A stretch of DNA of 64,000 nucleotides, taken from Propionibacteriaceae bacterium. GTDB taxonomy: Bacteria > Actinomycetota > Actinomycetes > Propionibacteriales > Propionibacteriaceae. The position numbers and the translations under genes are program-made. This document shows positions 35,337 through 44,906 of this stretch, piece after piece (position 1 is the stretch's first letter; each line of letters begins with the position of its first letter). Location: positions 1-64,000 of the forward strand of contig JAOPXN010000090.1 of assembly GCA_025965155.1 (NCBI GenBank), read 5' to 3'. The notes beneath the pieces were generated by a model. That model was not told where the DNA came from. It saw only the letters and a list, made by a program, of their open reading frames with translations, and did not search any database.

Positions 35337-38300
35337 ATGTCTATCCACGTAATACAGCCACGCCTGCTTAGATCCAGCCAATCACTCGTGGATCGAATAC
35401 TTCCGATCCCGAAATCCGCGATCGTGGGCGTTCTTGCATTTACCCTCATCTTCACGCTCGCACGTCCAGCTAATACCGCTACGGCGGCTCCGGTGGGCCA
35501 GGGGTTCACCGTGACCACCAGCGATCTTGCGTTCATCCTGAGGCAGATCAAGATCGCCGAGGCGCACGTCGCCAACACCACCTCAGCGACTGGGCCGTGC
35601 GGGGCGTTGATCGGCCCCGGTGCCGACCATGTACCGGATGCACTGACGTCCTACGGGCTGCGCACCGTCGACGGCACCTGCAACAACCTGATCCAGGGCC
35701 GGGAGAAGTTCGGAGCCGCCGACCAGCTCTTCCCGCGACTCACCGCGGCCAAGTTCAACACCGCCGATGAGCGCTCACCGTTCGGTCCTCCCGGGCAGTC
35801 GACCTATGCCCAGAAGTCGGGCAGCGTGGTCGACAGCCAGCCCCGCGTGGTCAGCAACCTGATCGTGGACCAGACCTCCACCAACCCTGCCGCCATCCAC
35901 GCGGCGGGGTTCCCGGTCCGGTCGCAGCAGGCGCCGGGCAAGTTCCCGTGCACCACCGATCCCGACCCACTGGCGAATCCGCCGATCGTAGGAGTTCCGG
36001 GCGGCTGCGTACCCACTGGGGAGACGTTGTTCGTTCCCAACATCACCACCGATGTGGGTCTGTCACCGCCGTACAACTCGCTGTTCACCCTGTTCGGTCA
36101 GTTCTTCGACCACGGTGTCGACCAGACGGTCAAGGGTGGCGGCACTGTCTTCGTACCGCTGAAGGAGGACGACCCGCTGCGCACGGTGGGCCCGGACGGC
36201 AAGGCCGGATCCGGTGACGAGGTTTCGCCGCAGCAGGCCTTCATGGTCCTGACCCGGGCGCAGAACCAGCCCGGCTCCGACCCTGGCACCGCCGATGACA
36301 TCCAGGAGGCCAAGAACACCGACTCACCGTTCGTGGACCAGTCGCAGACCTACACCTCCCACGCATCCCACCAGGTGTTCCTGCGGGAGTACGCCAACAA
36401 CAACGCAGACAAGCCGGTGTCCACCGGCAAGCTGCTGGGCGGGCCTCCCGGCCGGACCGAAGGCGGCATGGCCACCTGGGCAACAGTCAAGGCGCAGGCG
36501 GCATCACTGCTCGGCCTTCGACTGGAGGACAAGGACGTGCTGAACGTCCCGCAGATGGCGGTTGACCCGTACGGCAAGTTCATTCCCGGGCCGCTTCGTG
36601 GTCTGCCGCAGTTCGTCACGCCGACCGGACTGGTCGAAGGCGACCTAGCCAACCCGGTGCCTGTCCCAGCCAACGTGGTGTACTTCGATACACCGTTCCT
36701 GACCGACATCGCACACAACGCCGATCCCAGCCCGCAGGACCTGGACCGCAATCCCAGCACACCGCGGACCGCTCCGGTGGCCGACGACAACACCACCGCG
36801 GCGAACCCCTTGTCCGCCCAGCCGGCCGGTACCTATGACGACGAGGCCCTGGCTCTGCACTTCGCCGCCGGCGACGGACGGGTCAACGAGAACATCGGGC
36901 TGACCGCGATCCACCAGGTCTTCCACTCCGAGCACGACCGTCTGGTGGCCGAGTTCAAGAAGACTCTCGAGGCCGACACCAGCGCTAAGGGCGTTGCGGC
37001 CTTGGCCGAATGGAAGCTCGCGCAGGGCGCTGCCGGATGGAACGGCGAGCGTCTGTTCCAGGCGGCCCGGTTTGTGAACGAGATGGAGTACCAGCACCTT
37101 GTCTTCGAGGAGTTCGGCCGCAAGGTGCAGCCCGCTATCGACCCGTTCGTCGCCTACCACATCGATGTCGACCCGGCAGTCAAGGCGGAGTTCGCCCACG
37201 CTGTCTACCGCTTCGGTCACTCGATGCTGACCGAGACCATCTCGCGGACCAACCCGGACGGAACCGACAACTCCATCGGGCTGCTGGAAGGGTTCCTGAA
37301 CCCGGCCGAGTACACCAATGCCGGCACTGATAAGCCGGCTCTGAGCTCGGAAGAGGCAGCCGGCAGCATCATCATGGGGATGAGCGACCAGGCAGGAAAC
37401 GAGATCGACGAGTTCGTCACGGACACGCTCCGGAACAACCTCCTCGGCCTCCCGCTGGACCTGGCCTCGATCAACATGGCCCGTGCCCGGGAAGCAGGCA
37501 TTCCCTCGCTGAACGAGCTGCGACGTCAGATCCACGCCGAAACCAACGACGCCCAGCTGGCCCCGTACACGAGCTGGGCGGACTTCGGGCAGAACGTGAA
37601 GCACCCGGAGTCGATCATCAACTTCGTGGCCGCCTACGGCACCTACCCGACCATTGCAGCCGCGGCCAACGTGGCCGACAGGCGGGCGGCGGCCAAGGCC
37701 ATCGTCGACCCCGGTCCGCAGGCGACTGCACCGACAGCCGACATGGTCGACTTCGTGAACAGTGCCGGCACCTGGGCGGGCAAGGAGACCGGGCTGAACA
37801 GTGTCGACCTGTGGGTCGGCGGTCTCGCCGAGAAGACCAACCTGTTCGGCGGTCTGCTGGGCAGCACCTTCAACTACGTGTTCGAGAACCAGATGACCGA
37901 CCTGCAGAACGGGGACCGGTTCTACTACCTGGCCCGGACGCCCGGGATGAACCTGCGGGCGGCGCTGGAAGGCAACTCGTTCGCCGAGATGATGATGCGC
38001 AACACCACGGCAGAGTCGCTCAAGGCCGATGCCTTCGCCACCGCCGACTGCAAGTTCCAGCTCAAGAACCTGGCCGGTACGCCGGAGGGCTATGCCGCAT
38101 TCGGGGCGACCGTCGCCGACGATGCGAACACGGAGTGCGCAGAGAACCTGGTGCTGTTGCGCAAGCCGGACGGCACCATCCAGTACCGTGAGATCAACCC
38201 GGCTGACCCGCCGGGAATCAACGGCCAGGCCGTATATAACGGCACCGATGCGGTGGACCGGGTCACCGGCGGCAATGACAACGACACCTTCCTCGGCAAC

Positions 38301-41300
38301 GACGGCAACGACATCATCGAAGGCCAGGGTGGCGACGACATCGCCCTGGGCGGTGACGGCAACGACCGGATGACCGACCTCGCCGGTAACGATGTCACCA
38401 AGGGCGGCCCTGGCAACGACTACATCAACACCGGCATCGGGCTCGACATCGTGATGTCCGGTGACGGCAAGGACTTCACCGACGGTGGGGCCAACGACAA
38501 CGAGACGTTTGCCGGCGAAGGCGACGACTTCATCCAGTCTGGAGCTGGCACAGACCACACCTTCGGTGACGGTGGTGACGACTGGATTCAGGGCGGCTCG
38601 GGCGTCGATCTGCTGATCGGTGACCACGGTGCCCCGTTCTTCGACGACCCGGCGGCCAACAAGCCAGGACATGACGTCTTCGTCGGGCAGGTCGGCGACA
38701 ACGACTACGACGCCGAGGGTGGCGACGACGTCATGTCGTCCAACGCCGGCATCGACCGCTACTCCGGTGCAGCCGGGTTCGACTGGGCCACCCATCAGTA
38801 CGACACGGTGGCAGCCGACGACGACATGATGATCAACAACAACCTGATCGGTGTCCCGCTGCCAGTCGTGGTCAACCGCGACCGGTGGCAGGAGGTGGAG
38901 GCCAACTCGGGTTCCACGTTCAACGACCTCATCCGGGGCGATGACGTGGTTCCCAGCGCCGTCGGTGGAGCCGGCTTCACCGGCTGCGACGTCCTCGACC
39001 AGGCCGGCATCGACCGGATCGCCGGGCTGGACGACATCCTGCCTACTCCGACAACGCCACTGGCTCCGATCGAGGCAGCATCAGCACTGGGAAGCTGCCC
39101 GCTGGAGGGGCCGGTCTGGGGCGATGGCAACATCCTCCTCGGCGGTCTTGGCAGCGACACCATCGAGGGCCGCGGCGCCGACGACGTGATCGACGGCGAC
39201 CGGTACCTCAAGACGCGGATCAGCGTCCGCAACAGTTCGGGCGACGAGATCGGCAGCACCGAGCTGATGGAGCGCCCGTACCAAGCCCATCACACCCGCA
39301 CTCTGGCCGCCGACGTGGCCAGTGGGCTGATTGACCCGGGCAACCTGTTCGTCGTTCGGGAGATCGTCACCCCGACCGCCACGCAGGTGACGGGCAACCG
39401 GGACTCCGCGGTGTTCTCCGACATTCAGGCCAACTACACCGTCACCACCACCGGCGGGAACGGAACTCTCGGTTCGCCCGGGTCCACGACCACCGTTGTG
39501 CACAACGGCGGTGGCGCCGACGGCACCGACACGTTGCGCAACATCGAGCGGCTGGTCTTCTCTGACACGGTCGCGCCTACTGCCCCGGTGATCGGCGTTG
39601 CAGTGGCCGGAGATGGTCAAGCAACGGTGAACTTCACGGCACCGACCGGTTCGATCAGCCAGTTCTCCGTCCGGGTCGTCGACCCCGCCGGGGCGCAGGT
39701 GGGTGATCTTCGCACCGTTCCCGCGGACGCCGGAAGCATCGTCGTCACGGGCCTGACCAACGGGACCGCTTACCGGTTCCAGGTCTCCGCTACGAACGCC
39801 GAAGGGACGAGCCCGTACTCGGCTCTGTCGGTCGCGGTCACTCCCCATCGCCAGCTCGCTCCCGGAGCAGCCAGGATCGGAACGGTGACCAGAGGAGACA
39901 CCGAAGTCACCGTCAACTGGTCAGCGCCGGTGCCGGTAGCCGACACGGCGGCGGCCAAGACACCGGCCATTACCGGCTACGTCATCCGTACCTTCGCCGG
40001 CACGACGCTGGTGCGCGAGACAGAGGTCGGGACTGTGACCAGTGCCGTCATCGGCGGACTCAACAACGGCACCGCCTACACCTTCGAGGTCAGCGCCGTG
40101 AACCCGGTCAACACCGGAGCTGCCTCGGAGCGGTCCGCGAGTGTCACTCCGGCGGGACGTCCTGGAGTACCCGTCATCGGAGTTCCAACCGCTGGCGACG
40201 GGTCGGTGACTGTCCGCTGGACCGCTCCCGACAGCAACGGCATGTCGATCACCGGATACTCGGTGCGGGTCTTCACCGGGCCGACGCTGGCACGGACGGT
40301 CACCATTACCGCCCCGGCGACCTCCACCGTCATCACCGGGTTGACGAACGGCACTGCGTACAACTTCGACGTCGCCGCCACCAATGGCGTCGGTGACGGG
40401 GCAAGGTCGGCCAACTCGGCAGTCGTCACCCCGACGGCGCCGGGCGTCCGTCCGACGATCACGGCCAGGACCCCGGGCTCGGGCGCGTTCGCGGTCAGCC
40501 AGACCGGGAACCTCACCGCCACGTTCAGTGGTGCCGTCACGACGGTGAACACCACAACGTTCGCCCTTCGGCTCGGCACCGCAACGACCGGGGCCTCGGT
40601 CCCGGCCGGGGTGACGTACAACGCGACAACTCGGGTTGCCACTTTGAACCCGACCCCCACGCTGGCGGCAGACACCAGATACACCGCCACGCTGTCTGGG
40701 ATCGGATCCCCGGCGGGCACCCTGCCGACCAGCTCGTGGACCTTCGTGACCGGACCGGCGGCCACCCTGACGGCACGTACACCAGGCACGTCGGCGACGG
40801 GCGCTTCACTGACAGCCAACATCACAGCCACGTTCAGTGAGCCGGTGACCAACGCAACTCAGGCGGGACGAGTCGTGCTTCGGCTGGGATCGACGACGGT
40901 CCCCGCAGTGGTGACGTACAACGCCACCACCAGGGTGGTGACACTGAACCCGAACGCCAACCTGACGGCGGATCGCAGCTACACGGTGTCCGTCTCGGGG
41001 GTGCTCGATGGCGCGGGCAACACCATGGCTACGGCTACCTGGCCCTTCATCACCGGTCCTCGACCGACGATGAGTGCAAGGTTGCCCGCCTCCGCAGCGA
41101 CCGGCGTGGCCAGGAACGCCAACGTGACGGCCACCATGAGTGAAGTCGTACAGGGGTTCAGCACTACCTCGACCACGACTAGCTCGGTCCGGCTGATCCG
41201 GGTGTCCAACGGTGGGGCGGTACCCGCCGCCATCACCTTCAACACCACGACGCGGCAGTTCACGGTGAACCCGAACGCCAGCCTCGCTGCCAATGTGCAG

Positions 41301-41399
41301 TACCGGGTCACCTTCACCGGGGGCACGTCGGCGATCCGGGACCTGGCGGGCAACCCGATGTCCACCCAGACGTGGACCTTCACCACGGGCGCCGCATAA
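35337..41399 (+). CDS. Giant secreted animal-type haem peroxidase with RTX, FN3 and Big_5 domains
   Basis: 2020 residues. An N-terminal hydrophobic segment (about 28-48) ends in TATAAP, a signal peptide. The haem peroxidase domain (about 55-900) has the distal His in FGQFFDHGVDQ (His259), AIHQVFHSEHDRL (about 526-535) and the proximal His in YRFGHSMLTE (His628). RTX-like nonapeptides (GGNDNDTFLGNDGNDIIEG and others) span about 978-1105 and 1262-1288 and should bind calcium. Three FN3-like domains start near 1414, 1505 and 1608; three Big_5 Ig-like domains fill 1702-2020. The Arg expected before the Glu-His of the catalytic region is Ser here. Exported oxidant enzyme; substrate unknown. Confidence 0.92.
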   Translation: MSIHVIQPRLLRSSQSLVDRILPIPKSAIVGVLAFTLIFTLARPANTATAAPVGQGFTVTTSDLAFILRQIKIAEAHVANTTSATGPCGALIGPGADHVPDALTSYGLRTVDGTCNNLIQGREKFGAADQLFPRLTAAKFNTADERSPFGPPGQSTYAQKSGSVVDSQPRVVSNLIVDQTSTNPAAIHAAGFPVRSQQAPGKFPCTTDPDPLANPPIVGVPGGCVPTGETLFVPNITTDVGLSPPYNSLFTLFGQFFDHGVDQTVKGGGTVFVPLKEDDPLRTVGPDGKAGSGDEVSPQQAFMVLTRAQNQPGSDPGTADDIQEAKNTDSPFVDQSQTYTSHASHQVFLREYANNNADKPVSTGKLLGGPPGRTEGGMATWATVKAQAASLLGLRLEDKDVLNVPQMAVDPYGKFIPGPLRGLPQFVTPTGLVEGDLANPVPVPANVVYFDTPFLTDIAHNADPSPQDLDRNPSTPRTAPVADDNTTAANPLSAQPAGTYDDEALALHFAAGDGRVNENIGLTAIHQVFHSEHDRLVAEFKKTLEADTSAKGVAALAEWKLAQGAAGWNGERLFQAARFVNEMEYQHLVFEEFGRKVQPAIDPFVAYHIDVDPAVKAEFAHAVYRFGHSMLTETISRTNPDGTDNSIGLLEGFLNPAEYTNAGTDKPALSSEEAAGSIIMGMSDQAGNEIDEFVTDTLRNNLLGLPLDLASINMARAREAGIPSLNELRRQIHAETNDAQLAPYTSWADFGQNVKHPESIINFVAAYGTYPTIAAAANVADRRAAAKAIVDPGPQATAPTADMVDFVNSAGTWAGKETGLNSVDLWVGGLAEKTNLFGGLLGSTFNYVFENQMTDLQNGDRFYYLARTPGMNLRAALEGNSFAEMMMRNTTAESLKADAFATADCKFQLKNLAGTPEGYAAFGATVADDANTECAENLVLLRKPDGTIQYREINPADPPGINGQAVYNGTDAVDRVTGGNDNDTFLGNDGNDIIEGQGGDDIALGGDGNDRMTDLAGNDVTKGGPGNDYINTGIGLDIVMSGDGKDFTDGGANDNETFAGEGDDFIQSGAGTDHTFGDGGDDWIQGGSGVDLLIGDHGAPFFDDPAANKPGHDVFVGQVGDNDYDAEGGDDVMSSNAGIDRYSGAAGFDWATHQYDTVAADDDMMINNNLIGVPLPVVVNRDRWQEVEANSGSTFNDLIRGDDVVPSAVGGAGFTGCDVLDQAGIDRIAGLDDILPTPTTPLAPIEAASALGSCPLEGPVWGDGNILLGGLGSDTIEGRGADDVIDGDRYLKTRISVRNSSGDEIGSTELMERPYQAHHTRTLAADVASGLIDPGNLFVVREIVTPTATQVTGNRDSAVFSDIQANYTVTTTGGNGTLGSPGSTTTVVHNGGGADGTDTLRNIERLVFSDTVAPTAPVIGVAVAGDGQATVNFTAPTGSISQFSVRVVDPAGAQVGDLRTVPADAGSIVVTGLTNGTAYRFQVSATNAEGTSPYSALSVAVTPHRQLAPGAARIGTVTRGDTEVTVNWSAPVPVADTAAAKTPAITGYVIRTFAGTTLVRETEVGTVTSAVIGGLNNGTAYTFEVSAVNPVNTGAASERSASVTPAGRPGVPVIGVPTAGDGSVTVRWTAPDSNGMSITGYSVRVFTGPTLARTVTITAPATSTVITGLTNGTAYNFDVAATNGVGDGARSANSAVVTPTAPGVRPTITARTPGSGAFAVSQTGNLTATFSGAVTTVNTTTFALRLGTATTGASVPAGVTYNATTRVATLNPTPTLAADTRYTATLSGIGSPAGTLPTSSWTFVTGPAATLTARTPGTSATGASLTANITATFSEPVTNATQAGRVVLRLGSTTVPAVVTYNATTRVVTLNPNANLTADRSYTVSVSGVLDGAGNTMATATWPFITGPRPTMSARLPASAATGVARNANVTATMSEVVQGFSTTSTTTSSVRLIRVSNGGAVPAAITFNTTTRQFTVNPNASLAANVQYRVTFTGGTSAIRDLAGNPMSTQTWTFTTGAA

Positions 41400-41702
41400 C
41401 CGGCGGAGCCGCAGATCGAACCACTACAACCCACTCACGGCCGGACACCCTGCAGGTGTCCGGCCGGAAGTGCGTCTGCGCCGCATCCGCCTGCGAGTGA
41501 CCGCGATTGAACCGCAACTGCGTCCGCCTCGTCTAAGCAGTTGAAGCCATCCCCCGCGACAGCGGGCGTGGCTCCAGGCCCTGGCACCTACGTCGGAGGT
41601 TCACGATGTGTGGCGATCCGGTGCAAGCCCAGGCACATTCATCCCGCACAACGACCGGTGCTGGGCGCCAGGCCACAGCCAGGTCGAGACCAGGAGGTTG
41701 TC
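41400..41702. other. Non-coding spacer after the peroxidase gene
   Basis: 303 bp. It contains a strong hairpin right after the peroxidase stop (41438-41466) and the AGGAGG of the following secreted-protein gene (41692-41697). I see no other gene. Confidence 0.6.
41438..41466 (+). terminator. Peroxidase transcription terminator hairpin
   Basis: CGGCCGGACACC-CTGCA-GGTGTCCGGCCG forms a perfect 12-bp stem with a 5-base loop, 39 bp after the stop codon of the giant peroxidase gene. No U-tract follows, as is common in high-GC actinobacteria. Confidence 0.75.
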
Positions 41703-42200
41703 ATGCGTAAGCTCGCTCGTTGCTCGGTCGTAGGCTCCGCAGTCGTACTCGTCGCTGCTCTCGGGCCAGCCGTGCCGGCCCTCGCCAGTGGCGGCTCAGA
41801 CGACCGCGAGCACCACGGCAGGGCCGGTGTTCTGCTGAAGGCGGACCTGATCGGCAGTCTGACCAAGGATCCTAAGCTGTTCGGTGTAGCGCCCGGCGGA
41901 GCCGACTGGACCGTCAGCAACAGCCGGGTGAAGGTCAGGACCGACGGCCGAGTGGACGCCAAGGTGCGCAGGCTGGTACTGACGAAGACAGGCGAGAACC
42001 CAGTGCCGATGATCTCGGCAAGCCTTGTTTGCAATGGAAAGGTCGTCGACACCGTTGGCCCGGTGGCCTACAACATGAAGGGCAATGCCCGGATCAAGGA
42101 CACCTTCATGGTGCCTCGTCGATGCCTCGCCCCAGCCGTGCTGCTGCACCCCAACGAGGTCTCGGGGGTCTACATCGCGGCGAGCGGCGAGGTGCGCTGA
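41703..42200 (+). CDS. Small secreted hypothetical protein
   Basis: 165 residues with a Sec signal peptide (MRKLARCSVVGSAVVLVAAL, cleavage near PALA|SGG). The mature part has a charged DDREHHG start followed by a beta-rich domain (SRVKVRTDGRVDAKVRRLVL, then a Cys pair in LVCNGKVV and PRRCLAPAV that could form a disulfide). A consensus AGGAGG five bases before ATG 41703 fixes the start. No known family. It lies between the peroxidase and stress-protein genes. Confidence 0.8.
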   Translation: MRKLARCSVVGSAVVLVAALGPAVPALASGGSDDREHHGRAGVLLKADLIGSLTKDPKLFGVAPGGADWTVSNSRVKVRTDGRVDAKVRRLVLTKTGENPVPMISASLVCNGKVVDTVGPVAYNMKGNARIKDTFMVPRRCLAPAVLLHPNEVSGVYIAASGEVR

Positions 42201-42621
42201 GCCACAGTGGTATCCAGGCGGGACACACCTGGGCTCGTTGAGGTGAAGAGGAAGAACCTGAGCAAACCTTGAGGTAATCCCGAAGTTCCACAGTGGGCGC
42301 CCAAAGGTTGAAGGTTCAAGGTTACTGAAGTCGGACCCACGGGTCCGGCGTGCGCTGGAATCCAGCTTCGGCGCACCGGGCGACGCCTTAGCTGTCGGGG
42401 GACTGCGGCTCGCCCAGGGGAAGGTGGGCAGGGCTCGGCGATCACCGTCGCCGGGCCCTGCTCTTGCCTGGCTGACCCAATCCGACACCAAAACACGGTA
42501 TGTGCAAAAGCCCCAGATCACGGGATGCGACCGGGGGGCCGTTCGATGAAGTGTGAGGTCTGAAGACCGGACCTGGCGAAGGGCCGCGGTTCGGCATGTC
42601 GACCCACATTCGGAGGCAGTG
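42201..42621. other. Structured non-coding region
   Basis: 421 bp without a convincing gene. It contains GGACCC-AC-GGGTCC (42333-42346), GTGCGC/GCGCAC arms (42350-42355 and 42371-42376) with an inner TGGA/TCCA pairing, and a long terminator-like hairpin at 42428-42461. The next gene has GGAGG at 42612-42616. Confidence 0.5.
42428..42461 (+). terminator. 14-bp terminator-like hairpin
   Basis: GCAGGGC-T-CGGCGA pairs with TCGCCG-G-GCCCTGC (one T-G pair) around a 6-base loop, in the space between the small secreted protein and the stress-type protein genes. Probably ends the upstream transcript. Confidence 0.65.
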
Positions 42622-43599
42622 ATGACGGAACCCAGCACACAGGCCGGCACGGATACGACGGTGGCTAGTCCGGCAGCGACCGGCAGCGGTGAACAGGCGG
42701 CCGCCGGCTTCGATGGCTCTCACACCCTCGGCACCAACCCGCCGACCACAGGCGCCCGGACGGTGACCGACGATGATCGGGCCGTCATCGCCGTATTCCC
42801 GGCTTTGGACGCCGCACACTCGGCAGTCATCAAGCTCGCCCGGGAGGGTTTCCCGGTCGACAAGGTCTCGATCATCGGCAAGGACCTGGAAAGCGAGATT
42901 CGGGTCAACGGATTCGTCACCACCGGCGATATCGCCGGCCCCAGCGCAGCAACGGGCGCCTGGGTGGGCGGGCTGTTCGGCGTCCTGAGCGGCACTGCCT
43001 TGCTGTTCATTCCCGGCGCCGGCCCACTCGTCGTGTTCGGTCCCCTGGTGGCAGGGGCCGTCGGCGCCGCTGAAGGAGCGGTGCTGGGCGGAGTAGTGGG
43101 CGCCCTGCTAGGCCATTTCGTCGAGAAGAAGCATCTACCGAAGTACGAGGAGCTCGTCCGCACCGGCAACTACCTCGTCGTCGTCCACGGCACAGAAGAG
43201 GAGGTGAGCCGCGCACAGCGGCTGCTCGCCGACATGGGCAGCACCGATGTCCAGCGGCACGACCAGTACCGCGGTGTCATCGACCGGATCGGGCCGATCG
43301 AAAAGGTCTATGAGGGCATGCGGGTTGTAGACGCGAACGGCGAGGAGGTAGGCAAGGTCGAGTTCGTCAAGCTGGGTGATCCGCAGGCCGCGAGCATTGA
43401 AGGTCAAGACGAGGATCTGATGCCGGCTCTGCCACCCCCATTCGCCGAGCGGCTACTCCGCATCGGCTACGCCTTGGTGGACCGCAAGGGACTGTTTGCT
43501 CGCGACGCATATATCGCCGCGACTGACATTGAGCGAGTGGAGGGCGACACCGTGTATCTCAACGTTCCAAAGGACATGCTGCTGACGAAACAGAGCTAA
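42622..43599 (+). CDS. Stress-type protein with YflT-like and glycine-zipper regions
   Basis: 325 residues from ATG 42622. After a disordered Thr/Gly-rich N-terminus, AVIAVFPALDAAHSAVIKLAREGFPVDKVSIIGKD resembles the YflT/general-stress-protein 17M domain. A glycine-rich hydrophobic segment (GAWVGGLFGVLSGTALLFIPGAGPLVVFGPL) may insert in a membrane. The C-terminal half (GMRVVDANGEEVGKVEFVKLGD, RDAYIAATDIERVEGDTVYLNV) is PRC-barrel-like. Likely a stress or desiccation-response protein; function not known. Confidence 0.75.
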   Translation: MTEPSTQAGTDTTVASPAATGSGEQAAAGFDGSHTLGTNPPTTGARTVTDDDRAVIAVFPALDAAHSAVIKLAREGFPVDKVSIIGKDLESEIRVNGFVTTGDIAGPSAATGAWVGGLFGVLSGTALLFIPGAGPLVVFGPLVAGAVGAAEGAVLGGVVGALLGHFVEKKHLPKYEELVRTGNYLVVVHGTEEEVSRAQRLLADMGSTDVQRHDQYRGVIDRIGPIEKVYEGMRVVDANGEEVGKVEFVKLGDPQAASIEGQDEDLMPALPPPFAERLLRIGYALVDRKGLFARDAYIAATDIERVEGDTVYLNVPKDMLLTKQS

Positions 43600-43658
43600 G
43601 TAAGAGTAGAAAGTCCACTGACTGCAGCTCGACCCTCGGCTAGTGATCGGCCCCGGAG

Positions 43659-43672
43659 TCAGCGTACGCTGA
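43659..43672. promoter_or_regulatory. Perfect 14-bp palindrome upstream of the MEDS-LuxR gene
   Basis: TCAGCGTACGCTGA is fully symmetric and sits about 115 bp before the start of the LuxR-type regulator, within its probable promoter. It could be an operator for that protein or another regulator. Confidence 0.4.
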
Positions 43673-43786
43673 GACCAGAAGTGTCTTCAGATGAGTGCGA
43701 CCATGCACCGAACTTCACGGGGTGGGCCGGTCAGTTCCCCGGCCCACCGGATCTCTTTGTGAGCAGCCGAGGACGAGGCATCTATT

Positions 43787-44791
43787 GTGCTTGGGACCAC
43801 CGCCATTCCGGAGGAGATAGTGCGGCCAGGGGGACACCTGTGCGCTTTCTTCTCCGGTCCACAAGAGCTCGAAGGGCTGCTGTTGCCGTTCCTTCGGGCC
43901 GGGCTGACCGACGGCGACAGGTGCCTGTGCCTGCTGCATGAGAGCAACTCTTCTGACGTGTTCGGTCGCGCGCGTGATGGTGGGGAATGGTACCCGTCGC
44001 AGGGCTCGCCGCAGCTGGAGATCGACAGCGCGTCCCGCATGTGCGTGCAGTCCGGGCGGTTCTCGGTACACGAGATGATCACCTTCATCGGAGCCGCCGC
44101 GGCCGCGGCCGCCAGGAAGAGGTTTCCTCGGTTGCGGTTCGCCGCCGAGATGTCATCAGTGCTGCCCGGACCGCCTGCGCCGCAGGCCTTCTGCGAGTAT
44201 GAGGCGGCAATCATCGGTCTGGTCGAGCGCACGTCGGCCAGCCTGATGTTCTTGTACGACCTTGAACGATTCGGTACGCCCATGCTGATGGACGTACTCA
44301 AGACCCACTCCAGGGTTCTGCTCGATGGTGCTGTTCTCTACAACCCGACCTATCTGACGCCACAGCACTACCTCACCTCACACCGCCGCACCTCCCGCGA
44401 GAATGATGGCTACATCGTGGGTCAGGAGGCGGGTGCCGTCCTCACTGCGTCTGATCACGGCCCGTCGGGTGATCATCAGTGCACAGGTCTGCCGCAGCCA
44501 CCGCGCCGCACGATGCCGACCCGGGACAGGTCTACGACCCGACGACACGACGGCTGGGACACCCTCACGGAGGCGGAGCGCCGCGTCACAGGCCTGGTTG
44601 CCACCGGGCTCACCAACAGACTGATCGCTGAGGAGCTCACTCTCTCCTCCCATACAGTCGACGCCCACCTCAAGCACGTTTATACGAAGCTGGACATCCA
44701 TTCCCGCGTTGAGCTGACTGTGGTGGCCCTCCGGCACAGGGTCCGCCCAAACACAGCGAACCCTGCTCCGCCGAACAGGAACCGTCGGTGA
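43787..44791 (+). CDS. MEDS-domain LuxR-type transcriptional regulator
   Basis: 334 residues from GTG 43787. Residues about 10-185 form a MEDS (methanogen/methylotroph DcmR-sensory) domain: GGHLCAFFSGPQELEGLLLPFLRAGL and DRCLCLLHES at the N-terminus, ERTSASLMFLYDLERFGTPMLMDVLKTH at its end, a fold related to KaiC-like NTPases that binds a ligand. The C-terminal HTH reads LTEAERRVTGLVATGLTNRL ... LSSHTVDAHLKHVYTKL. A one-component regulator, not a response regulator. Target genes are unknown; neighbours suggest stress functions. Confidence 0.85.
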   Translation: MLGTTAIPEEIVRPGGHLCAFFSGPQELEGLLLPFLRAGLTDGDRCLCLLHESNSSDVFGRARDGGEWYPSQGSPQLEIDSASRMCVQSGRFSVHEMITFIGAAAAAAARKRFPRLRFAAEMSSVLPGPPAPQAFCEYEAAIIGLVERTSASLMFLYDLERFGTPMLMDVLKTHSRVLLDGAVLYNPTYLTPQHYLTSHRRTSRENDGYIVGQEAGAVLTASDHGPSGDHQCTGLPQPPRRTMPTRDRSTTRRHDGWDTLTEAERRVTGLVATGLTNRLIAEELTLSSHTVDAHLKHVYTKLDIHSRVELTVVALRHRVRPNTANPAPPNRNRR

Positions 44792-44906
44792 TCTTGGTGT
44801 ACCGGAACGCTTTTCCTTTGTAGCAAGCGGTTCGCGTCGCCACGCACGGCCACAGACCTCCGGCGCGGGTCCGAGCCGGTGATCATCAAGAACGTGACGC
44901 GGAAGG

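Noticed and set aside
36645-38795. 716-codon minus-strand frame opposite the peroxidase gene
   Set aside because: Shadow frame created by GC-rich codon bias; it is Val/Gly-biased, has no recognisable domain, and lies fully inside the peroxidase gene.
42300-42420. Possible c-di-AMP riboswitch (minus-strand CCCCCGACAGCTAAGG)
   Set aside because: Only one short motif matches; the rest of the ydaO core is missing and no gene lies downstream on that strand.
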